The position numbers were made by a program, and so were the translations under genes. From contig NC_064614.1 in the NCBI RefSeq assembly GCF_023898315.1, positions 379,377,348-379,441,347 of the forward strand: DNA of 64,000 nt, read 5' to 3'. Shown in pieces: positions 45,541 to 55,508 of the stretch. The first letter of the stretch is position 1, and the number at the start of each line of letters is the position of its first letter. This DNA comes from Schistocerca nitens (taxonomy: Eukaryota > Arthropoda > Insecta > Orthoptera > Acrididae). The notes below the pieces were generated by a model that saw only the letters and a list, made by a program, of their open reading frames with translations, was not told the DNA's origin and searched no databases.

Positions 45541-46018
45541 CGCAGAAAGACCGTAGAATAAAGCAACGTCATTTTTTACTAGGAGAGCCTCATGAAACGG
45601 GCAAAACAAACATACTGTCTTACTAAGAACCTTTTGTCTAAGACTGTTCAGCATTAGATGTTTATAAACTATTTTAGTGGTAACTGGTGACCCAAGTGTC
45701 CTAAGAAGAAGCGAAAGTGACGTTACTTTACTTTATGATACAGTCTGTCGTATTTCCCTTCGTAAAACTTCGATTTTTTTTCTTTCCTTAATTCTTCGGT
45801 GGAAACGATCTTTGAGCTAATGCTGGTTTCTTTACTTACAGAACCGAAGTTAGCCAACTATTCCGCTGAAGGCAGTGAAGCTCCTGAAAATGTATTTGTT
45901 CTGCTACCGGTAACACTGAATATTATGGTTAATGAGAAGATGGTGAGGATATACGAGACACAGGGTGATATTTATTGAACTACATGAAAAAACGTACATT
46001 AGTTACAAACTACAGCGT

Positions 46019-46080
46019 GCACACACTTTATTCAACATGTAAACGTCATGCACACTCTTTATTCAACATGTAAACGTCAC
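46019..46080. repeat. 31-bp tandem duplication
   Basis: ATTCAACATGTAAACGTCA occurs at 46030 and 46061. Confidence 0.88.
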
Positions 46081-46693
46081 TATAGATATTCGGATTTAGG
46101 TTATGACATGTTAGATACGCCTGCCATCACTATCCATGATGTGGGGCAGACGAATAGCGAAATTCTGCATGACCTGCTGAATTGTCGGAACATCGATGCT
46201 GTCGATGAGCTCCTGAATGGCTGTTTTCAACTCAGCAATGGTTTGTAGTTATTGCTGTACACCCTGTCTTTATTATAGTCCAACAAGAAGGAATCGAATG
46301 TATTCAGATCCGGAGAATATGGCGACCAATCTAGGCCCATGCCAGTGGCCCCTGGGTACCCCAGAGCCAGAAAGCAGTCCCCAAAGTGCTCTTCCAGGAC
46401 ATCACTCTCCTGCTTCGATGGGGTCGAGATGTGTCTTGCATGAACCACATCTTGTCGAAATCAGGATCACTTTGGATAATGGGAATGAAATCACCTACAA
46501 AGCCTTCACTTACCGTTCGGCAGTCACCGTGCCATCACTAAACACCGCACCGATTATTCTGTGACTGGACATTGCACACCACAGAGTCAACCATTGAGGG
46601 TGAAGAGACTTCTCGATTGCGAAATGCGGATTCTCAGTCCCCCAAATGGACCAGTTTTGCTGAGTGACGAAGCCATCCAAATGAGAGTGGTCT

Positions 46694-46938
46694 GCCATGC
46701 ATGGTAGCCGCGCGGTGTAGGGGGGCGCCTTGTCACGGTTCGCGCGGTTACCCCCCCCCCCCCCTCCGTCGGAGGTTCGAGTCCCCCTTCGGGCATGGGT
46801 GTGTGTGTGTGTGTGTGTGTGTGTGTTGTCCTTACTTAGTGTGAGTTAGTTTAGGTTAGGTTAAGTATTGTGTAGACCTAGGGACTGATGACCTCAGCAG
46901 TTTAGCCCCACAGAACCTTACCACAAATTTCCAAAAAT
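46694..46938 (+). mobile_element. tRNA-derived SINE with internal (GT)n and C-tract
   Basis: Head TAGCCGCGCGGTGTAG; box B GGTTCGAGTCC; then GGGCATGGG(TG)n, GTTTAGGTTAGG and GGGACTGATGACCTCAGCAG. A run of about 16 C at 46748-46763 lies within the tRNA-like head. Perfect 12-bp duplication TGAGAGTGGTCT at 46682-46693 and 46939-46950. Confidence 0.9.
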
Positions 46939-46971
46939 TGAGAGTGGTCTAAACCAAACATGTGCTTACTA

Positions 46972-47158
46972 CATAAAAGTTTTCTGGGTTTGGTACCACG
47001 TCGTAATGTAAAAACTACTGCTGCTGGAGAAAAACCAACGTTTCGGCCACGATTGCAGCGGCCTTCTTCTGGGTCTACATTTTTACATTATGACGCGGTA
47101 CCAAACCCAGAAAACTTTTATGTCGACTGACCGTGGCCGCGGAAGCCTACGCAATTAT
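46972..47158. mobile_element. foldback element with 12-bp target duplication
   Basis: 44-bp inverted arms (46971-47014 and 47080-47123; starts ACATAAAAGTTTTCTGGG) with about three mismatches enclose a 65-bp loop; a 35-bp arm-free tail follows. ATGTGCTTACTA occurs on both sides (46960-46971 and 47159-47170). Confidence 0.8.
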
Positions 47159-47399
47159 ATGTGCTTACTAATTCCCATCTTGCCCCGCCGCCAATCGTGC
47201 AATTTGACTGTCCTAATGCAAACTATTCAGAGCTTATGACGACTGTTGGTTGAATAAGAGGAAGAAATACAGTTTATGATCCGGAGAATCGTAGAAATGG
47301 GAAAGCGTATGGAATGGGAACAGTTGTAGTAAATACTAAAGTAACGAGAATCAGAAAACATGAAAGTGTCCTCAAAACATCGTTGTAAAGAAAGAGCTT

Positions 47400-47700
47400 A
47401 AAACAAAAACAGTATGTGAGGTAATATGGAAGTTTGGTGACACAAAATGGATATTGTGTGGCGAAAATCAGAAGCAGATTATCTGTGGGTAAGACAGCTT
47501 TTGGAAAGGTTAGAGGTACGTTGACAGCAAAAAGAATTCAGACAGAATTAAGAAAGAAATTCAGCAAGCGTTTTGTCTGGAATATAGAACTGTATGGAGC
47601 GAATTACGGGCAGTCAAAAAAAAAAAAAAAAAAAAAACAGAGAAGTATTTAGATAGTTTTCAAATGCGGGTAAGGTGAAGAATGCTAAAAGTTCTAAGCC
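47400..47700 (+). pseudogene. LINE reverse transcriptase C-terminal fragment
   Basis: The frame 47434-47652 reads KIRSRLSVGKTAFGKVRGTL and KRFVWNIELYGA. This fits the segment after the RT domain of several LINEs (IKSRIA.AK.AF.K...LL; CYVWS..LYGAETW). An A22 run (47616-47637) sits where the sequence should continue to ETWTL. KYLDSFQMR-like residues follow in another frame. No endonuclease or RT palm nearby. Confidence 0.6.
47616..47637 (+). repeat. (A)22 tract inside the LINE fragment
   Basis: Uninterrupted A run. Confidence 0.95.
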
Positions 47701-48840
47701 ATCCCTCTATTTTATTGCTTTCATCGAGAACTATAGGTAGGTAATACTTGCTGTAGTCTGGCTAGTTGGGAAAATTAAGCATCGGACATTAATAAATAGC
47801 CAGTTGTAAAAGGCGAACGTACTCCCAAGGTACATGCGACGACAACTGAAGTTCTGCCCGTGAGCCTACAACGCATGCCGTGTCTATTCTCCCACATTAT
47901 TCCATGATTCTGTTCGATCCAAAATATTCTATTAATAACGAAATTTTAATATCTGAACACTTTTGTACGATACAGTTATGTTGTTCCATTTTAAAATCAA
48001 GTAACACGTCCCTACTGGTTCAGATTGCATCCATACTGTTGCATCCACTCATTCATCACGCGCTTGTGTGAGTTTACCACTGCTAGACGATTATCACTCG
48101 ATCGCCCTTTCATTACATAACAATTCTCCCGGATACGAAGTATAACTCTGAGCTTAAAAATTCTATCTTTGCTCACACACATACGCGCTCTACCCGCGTT
48201 TTAACTCTGGTGCGACTGTCAGCAAAATGTTTCACTTTTAGAAGAGCAGTCACTCGGGATCTGCTCTGTAAGCGTGCTCCTGCCCGACTGACTCACTCCT
48301 TCGCACCAACGAACTCCAGGTGCCAACCTCTCCATTGTAGAACTATGAAGCATCCCCGTCAGCGATGCCGCTGCACTGTAGCAGAAGGAGCGTTATGGGT
48401 AGATTCGATCCTTCCAGTACAGGAGCGATATTTGTACAATTACGAAGTGAAAGAGACTGACAGAGCAACGAATGAAGCAGTACCAATAAGAACAGGAAAG
48501 AAAAGAAAATAGGTGGGAACGACAAGCGTGAAGAAAAAATTTTGGCTGCGGCATGCGTTCCAACGAATTTGACTGCAACAGATAGTTATCGACGGAAAGA
48601 TTACAGGGAAGAGGGGGGAGAAAGAGAGGAGGAACAAGTCTTGAAATGGTGAATCACATGAAAAATTGACTTAGTAGCAAATTATGCAAGAGGCACTTGA
48701 CAGATAAGAGTGGTGAGGGTACATTCTATACTTGTCATAAGATAGATGTACCAATGAAACAGAAATATACGTTACATAAAGGTATCGTCGACATAAATAT
48801 CAATGGATCACCTAGTCTGATTATACTGTTTTGCAAGCTT
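47701..48840. other. unassigned sequence
   Basis: No gene recognised. Frames around 48210-48525 are short and lack motifs on either strand. Confidence 0.5.
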
Positions 48841-48850
48841 TGTATTAAGT

Positions 48851-49053
48851 TCAAAAATGGTTCAAATGGCTCTGAGCACTATGGGACTTAACTTCTAAAG
48901 TCATCAGTCCCCTAGAACTTAGAACTACTTAAACCTAACTAACCTAAGAACATCACACACATCCATGCCCGAGGCAGGATTCGAACCTGCGACCGTAGCG
49001 GTCGCGCGGTTCCAGACTGTAGCGCCTAGAACCGCTCGGCCACCCCGGCCGGC
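48851..49053 (-). mobile_element. tRNA-derived SINE (203 bp)
   Basis: Minus-strand head GCCGGCCGGGGTGGCCGAGC, box B GGTTCGAATCC, body with GGGGACTGATGAC and tail ending CATTTGAACCATTTTTGA. Flanked by TGTATTAAGT (48841-48850 and 49054-49063). Same family as 58876 and 63162. Confidence 0.93.
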
Positions 49054-49063
49054 TGTATTAAGT

Positions 49064-49577
49064 GGTACATGAAACTTTCAAGTTGATTTGCAACCAGATG
49101 TTTTGTTGTGTTAGTTACGTGGATCTACTGGTGAGGTAGGAATGACAGAAGTCATGATATTCCGTTCGATTTATCTTGATGAACATCTGGTCTTTATCTG
49201 TATAGAGATGAAAAATTTCTGAAGTGCACCATCGTCTAGCTATGATTCGTCTTAAGGTACCACAGACTGGATGCGAATGTAAAAGTTTTCAACGACTTAT
49301 CGAAGGGTGTGTTGAGGATTGGTCAGAAGACTATAAAAAGCAGTGCCGTAGAGAAACTGGTGGAGACGAACAGGACGAAACGAATGAATTGAGCAGGTTG
49401 GCCATGTATAGGAAGTATGGACGTGGAGCACAGAACCTTGGGACAAATTGCGGGTGGGTGGAAATTACGGGAGTGTGCACCGCAAACTGTGACAAAGGTG
49501 TCCCACAATTCTTTAGAAACTCACAGGCCTGGTGTGTGAATTTCATGCCACTAAGTTAAAATCGATAACAGTATTTT
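49064..49577. other. unassigned sequence with a 111-residue open frame
   Basis: The plus-strand frame 49224-49559 contains six Cys but no domain I recognise and lacks support from a repeat or neighbour. I do not call it a gene. Confidence 0.4.
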
Positions 49578-49588
49578 AGTTCTGAATA

Positions 49589-49798
49589 GTCCGCCTCCGT
49601 AGCGTAGCGGTAGCGTTACCGCCTACCACGCAGGGGCCCCGGTTCGATTCCCGGCAGGGGACTGGGTGTTGTGTGTCCTTCATCATCATTGACTCTCAAG
49701 TCGCCGATGTGGCGTCACCTAAAAAGAATCTGCAATACGGCGGCCGAACTCCCCCAAATGGGGCCTCCCGGCCAACAATGCCATTCGATCATTTTTTC
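49589..49798 (+). mobile_element. tRNA-derived SINE, second type (210 bp)
   Basis: Head GTCCGCCTCCGTAGCGTAGC with box-A-like TAGCGTAGCGG and box B GGTTCGATTCC; body GGGGACTGGGTGTTGTGTGT and GCGGCCGAACTCCC. Flanked by AGTTCTGAATA (49578-49588 and 49799-49809). Confidence 0.9.
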
Positions 49799-50102
49799 AG
49801 TTCTGAATAATCGGTATTTTTCGGTATTTACCTTACATCCGTCATAACAGGCATTTTTCATTTTTTACTAACAACCGAGTGAAAAAACCAAAATGTCAAT
49901 TAGTCATAGCAGCAGTGCTAAAATTTTACGTTTTTAAGTAATCCTTAAATAAAGGAGGAATTTTGCATTAGTTTGAAATACAGCGTTATTATAGAAACTG
50001 GGAAAAGTGATCCGTGCTATTTTAGCAACAATGCCGACAGAAACGAGCAACAAACACACGGGATAAGAATTGGTACAGCATTGCTGAGACAGTAATGTCC
50101 CT

Positions 50103-50291
50103 TCGTAGCTGTGAGGGCAGCATGGAGGATTGTTAACTGAAGGGGCCCGGGTTCGATTTCCGGCTGGGTCGGAGATTTTCTCCGCTCGGGGACTGGGCGT
50201 TGTGTTGTCCTTACGTTCGAATCTTGAGAGATGACACTGCATTGTTCAGATGGTTGTATGGGCACGACCCGAAAGCCCATAAAAAAAAAGA
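50103..50291 (+). mobile_element. SINE related to the 49589 type
   Basis: Contains GGGTTCGATTTCC (box B variant), GGGGACTGGGCGTTGTGTTG and an A9 tail (about 50281-50289). The head is degenerate and I found no target duplication. Confidence 0.7.
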
Positions 50292-50927
50292 ATTGCCTCC
50301 ATCTGGTCTATACGATAGTTTGTCCCGCACGTTTTTTGTATTGCAGAATGGCAGCGGCACTAGTCTGGAAATATTTTTACAAAGTCACGTAGCAATGGAA
50401 TACAGTGCTTCATTTGCTTTAAAAGAGTAAAGATTTGTTTGTCGTTTCTATGAAATAATAAAAGAGGAAGGAAAGTGTGGTGACAGTAATAAATTAAAAA
50501 TTTAACAACGATTCATTCGTGCCATACAATAAAAACGGGAAGTAGTTGACCTGTGTCTACATGATATGTCATTATCTGTTTGTAGCCCTTGAAAATCGAC
50601 AATTTAACACGAAAAACAATGTTCTTAAATCCCGTTTTCACCCTTTACCACAGACTATTCGTAACGCCTATACAGTGGTATGATTTCCGATTACAACACA
50701 ATTTTTGAGGAGAATATAGGTGATTTTTTTGTAGCATTCAACAACTTATAGCCTCTCGAGAAATGTAGCTAACGGACTATTTAATTTAATACTTTGATTC
50801 TATTTGTCTTGAGATCGAGAAAGTCGAAATTTTTTAATCCTCGTTTGATTTCTATGTTTATTACAGGAAATAATATTAAAAAACCCAAAAAAGATTATTT
50901 CAGAAACTGGTTTTTCTGAGTGGTTTT
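50292..50927. other. unassigned sequence
   Basis: No gene or repeat recognised. Confidence 0.5.
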
Positions 50928-50931
50928 AACA

Positions 50932-51486
50932 TGAAACGTCCCCTTTGAACAATTTTACAGGACTGTGCTTATCCTGACACACAATATTTTTTAGCGCAAC
51001 GCAATCTGACTTTAAATAATCTCTACAAGAGAATGGCCCTGACTAACATTAACCTGTACTTTTCACAAATCACTTACCTCACAAAAATCTTGGTTACTCC
51101 CACTACTGCAATACAGAAAGCGCCACTACTGCCAGCTAAGTAAAAGATTCAAACTATGGAAGGCACTAGCTACTGATAGGGATAGTTAGCAAATGAAAGA
51201 TATTAATAGAGAACAAACAATGTATTTACCTTGATATCATCATATATATATATATATAGCAGTTTATGACAAATTTCAAAACTCCGCCATCTCTCTCCCC
51301 ACATCCACCACTGCTGGCGGCTCACCTCCAACTGCGCAACGCTACGCGCTGTTCACAGCCAGCTGCCTAACACTACAATGGCGAGTATTACAACAATGCA
51401 AAGCAGCCACAGACTGCACACAGCACAGCCAGTGATTTTCATACAGAGGTGGCGTTACCAGAAAAAACCTAAACAGCCTACTTACA
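50932..51486 (-). repeat. 3' LTR of E3
   Basis: Minus-strand start TGTAAGTAGGCTGTTTAGG, end GGGGACGTTTCA. Differs from the other LTR at about 8 positions, 6 of them within the terminal ~50 bases at 50944-50972. Confidence 0.95.
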
Positions 51487-51505
51487 TAGCCCCCATGCTC
51501 CCCAA
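51487..51505 (-). other. purine-rich tract of E3
   Basis: Minus strand TTGGGGAGCATGGGGGCTA directly precedes the 3' LTR. Confidence 0.7.
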
Positions 51506-54500
51506 AAAAAAATTTTCAAATTGTTTTGGGCACTGGTAAATACATATTTGTTAAAATTTTTCATAATCGTAATTACAATAACAAAGAAATCAAATGCACA
51601 CACTTATTGATACAATGTTGGTCAAAAGCTAAACTTTCTCACAGTCCATAAAGACAGTCCTAATCGTTCATCAAGGTAAAATATCAGTGTTCTTCTCAAA
51701 TTCTGAGCAGTAAAAGAAAATGCACACGGAAGTAGTGGATTTCCATGCAGTCTTGAAGAAGTAGTGTTGCCCTTGCAACGGAAAGACAGTGCTGACTCTT
51801 GACATGCTGACAGGTAATGGGCCACAACAGAGCAAACCCACAGCGGAGTCAATCGAAGTTTTGAAGAATATCGTTTGGTAGGTCATCACAGAGCAGACCC
51901 ACTGCAGTCCTGGTAGAGATTACGGTATTGGTGGGCCACCAAAGATGCAGACCCACTGTAGTCCTTGTAGAGATGGCCAGCAGCCATCTGTTGTGACTAT
52001 GCAGGTGCACAATCACCATTGAAGGGTCTTGCGGATAATAGAGTAAGTCCATAACCACCACTTGTGCACTCACAAAGTTTTTGAATTGTCCTGAGAACCA
52101 GCAATGCTGTTAACCAGTCCCTTGCTGAATTATTAACACACGTGCAAACACTAACAGTCCCTACTTCTCACATATTGTCCATATACTATGACCAATAGAA
52201 ATGTGTGCAGTGAAATGTAACTTACAAGTTACTTAATTTGATGACCTGGTGTCAATTACAGTTTTATAACAGAAGAATACAATTACAAAGGTACAAAATA
52301 CATCATTAAAGAACATAACAATACAGATAACATTTGTAGTACAGGTTTTACAATAGAATAGAAATAAACATATACATCAGTGTTACAAAAATAATGACAT
52401 AAGTACATACATAAAGATCAGAATAAATTTGGAAACATCAACTTCACACATGAGCATTAAAACAAAACAGAATAAATAATGTCTAAACATCTTTACAAAG
52501 AAAATAACATATTATTAATGCAAATTATATTTGAGGATAACAGTATTCCTCATCATAGTGAATGTAGCTTAGTATTAGAAGAGAAAAAAAATTCTATGAA
52601 ACAGTACACAGAGACAGGAAGAAAACAAATACACATGGGTACACAAACACATAGTGGGATAACACAAGGAGAGGACAGGGTTTCTTTTACTGCAGTATTT
52701 TGCAAACAAAACTTTCTTTACTTCTCGGAGATCTCCCTTCATTTCTCATTATTTCCAAAAAGTCCTATCAATACCTGCTTTCTCTACTCTGTTCATATTT
52801 CTTTCAAAATAATTACGGATCATTGTACAATACTCATTTTGGCCCAAAACGTTTTCATATACCTTCAATGCATTTCTTTCCATTCATCACAACTAGTTTC
52901 TTATATAGTCTACCCCCTCTTAAGCTAACTTAAATCTACTGAGCTCAGATGCTAAACTAAGGGACGAGGCAATGCAGCAGCACATAAAACAATTAACGCA
53001 AACAACAATGACAAAAAAGTGCAGATTTGCAAAGGAAGCAGCATTTTAGAAATTAGCGAAGCAATTGCAATATTACAACTAATGTAAGGCAATGTGCAGC
53101 AAACAAGAAAAATAAATCTGGCTTAGCAGAGTAACACAAATTAAAATTCAGTAGCACTATGCCTGGCAAACAGCATAACTTATACCTAAACATGACAAAG
53201 TTCAAGCAGAAAAAGTATTACACTAAAAATGGCCATGTCTAATACCTATGTCACATCTTAACACTAGAGTGATGCATCACGAGAACTTACACTAGAAGAT
53301 AAGTTACTAAATCGTAAAGAAATTATTTATGCAATTCCTGTGAAGGGAAATGTCTATTTATGTGCCCTCGTTTTCTTGGAAGTAGAACATAAATTTCTTA
53401 TTAACTCGATCTGTAGGCATAAAATAACTATATTAGTACATATATTAAATTTTATTTTAACCAATGCTGCAGTGCAGCTAGAAACTAGATATTAAAGAAA
53501 ATGAGCAAATATGTACAAAGGATGGCATGAAACATCATTCATTAGCCATATGGCATTTCATAAGGCAGTAAAAATTCTCTCAATTCTCGAGAAAGACGCT
53601 TGTCATAATCAGGTGTGCAGATGTAAGTATCTTTCCAAGTAATGAGCGTGTCGTATTAGCGGTGCTTTCTACAAGGAATGTCAATAGCGAGGTTAATGGC
53701 CTCCCTTTTTTTTTTCACCTAATGGCTGTTTCTCCAGGTGGCTGGCACACCTGGCCGCTGGCAACGCATTACGTCACGGTCACTTACCTTTCTTACTGAA
53801 ATATTTACGACAGCAGTTTCCGCTACAGTGACAGTCTCATAAAAAAATATTTCACAGGTCAAGAATTAGCGTTTCAAATCTGTAGAAACAAAATCCTATA
53901 AATATAACAGCGTCCAAAAAATTTTCGCCAGTATTGTGATACATTCACGCATATACACACATTTCATAACTCTTAAAGTACGATTCTTGGTTTCCAACAA
54001 CCTTTTTCACACACCAGAGTCCCTTAACCACTACTCATTATTCCTTACCTTATTCGTCGACACTTCTTCAATATTTCATCATGAGAGACGTAGCATAATC
54101 AAATAACTCATATAGCATCAGCTTATTGATCATAAACATACCGCAACAGCATAATACACATCGTCGCCGTAAAAATAACATCATAACACCTCAGTCAAAT
54201 CTCAAAAACGTCGTAGCTTTTTGCAATAATTAAGAAACCAAAAAAAAATTCTCTGCTCATTTCAATAGTGTCATCTACCTCAAACGTACTTTAAAAATCA
54301 TGATCCCATACCAAATACATCATTCAAAGCTCTCATAGTATCACAATGGTTCCGAAAAAATAAGAACAGTTTACAAAGTACAGACAAAATACAATTTCAT
54401 AAGTGTGAAATTACCCAACTGTGAAATTGCGTAAACATGTGTCACTGATGTAATAAAAAAATGTTTGTTTCTCTGTTAAATGATCAGATAGCTGTGTAAT

Positions 54501-55508
54501 TCTGTGTTAGAGAAATAAGGTACCGATGTGTAAAGTTGTATAAGCAAATACCATATTAGCTAGGGCTCCTTGTGCTAGCCACACACATAGTACACAAAGT
54601 AGGCGTGTACCCCCCTGAGGATTAATGTAATTATACCCTCAGGTGTTACAGATTATTGCACTGGAATGAAATGTATCACGGAAAAACTTCGTATCGTTGT
54701 ACTTCAAATATCTTAAAAAAAATAAATGTTTTTAGTGCGAAATTAATCACTCAAATACGTGTACTGTAGCGCTAAACTGTGCGTCATGTTGTAAGATAAT
54801 CTCTGTGGAAGTCTCGTATTTATCGTCCTCCGAAAGCTAAGTTCTGCAGAAGTCAATGTACTTACCTCATGATAAACACAAGTGAAATGCTTTGTGTATA
54901 GATATCGTAGTTATTACGCTTATTGTTGTGATGAAGAAAGTAGTGTACTGTAACGTATTGTTGTGCTACAGAAAACCCTGTCTCATTGTAGCTATACTAC
55001 AAAAGTTACTACTAAAATATGTTTTACTTTCCAGAAGAATTCAGAAAACTGTGCAGATATAAAACAGAAACACTGCAAAAGCAACATTGTAAACTGTCAC
55101 TCATTAGTAGCGTCGTGATAAAATCGTGTGGCTGTCACATAAACTAACCACTGTGTCATCTGGTATCTCACAGAAAGTACTTTAAATCCAGAATGTATTT
55201 TCATGTATATTTAACTTCAAACATTGTTGCATGTTAACAGTTTCTTAAGTCTGACAAAGCCTACTAGCAATGTAAAGTGAAAAGTTATATGGCAAAGACA
55301 AAGTTAAAAAGCAGATTATCTTTCAATAAACGGTTTTACATGTTAAATGTGGTGTAAACCTTTACTCTTCATAGTACTCAGAGTTTGAACTTGAATGCAA
55401 TTGTCATTCGGTATACGTCGGTAAAGAATACTGAAATTTTTCTCAAGGTTAGCGTCTATGTTATTTTTCTCTGAGCCAGCCGGCGCACGCGGCTCCCTGC
55501 GGTGCGAG
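51506..55508 (-). other. non-coding interior of E3 (about 4 kb)
   Basis: Occupies the place of pol and the 3' region. The first kilobase next to the LTR (to about 52460) is shared with E4 (35718-38070). The rest is AT-rich with no RT, RNase H, integrase or protease motif in any frame. Frames such as 52479-52928 have no recognisable content. Confidence 0.75.

Larger units (their letters stand above)
45961..47260 (-). pseudogene. mariner-superfamily transposase remnant with two nested insertions
   Basis: Minus-strand fragments: FGLDHSHLDGFVTQQNW and IWGTENPHFAIEKSLHPQWL, then TLWCAMSSHRIIGAVFSDGT (46510-46698 and upstream to about 47180), a WFMQD-like second Asp block (about 46455), and GLDWSPYSPDLNTFDSFLLD (46260-46330) with the third acidic residue as Asp. 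Order and motifs fit the mariner-type transposases that carry DUF4817 HTH domains. The frame changes between blocks. CAGGGTGATATTTATTGAAC at 45961 may be the 3' terminus. A SINE (46694-46938) and a foldback element (46972-47158) split the reading frame. Confidence 0.75.

Noticed and set aside
49224-49559. Cys-containing 111-residue frame as a small secreted protein gene
   Set aside because: No signal peptide, no recognisable domain, no supporting context; sits between SINEs.
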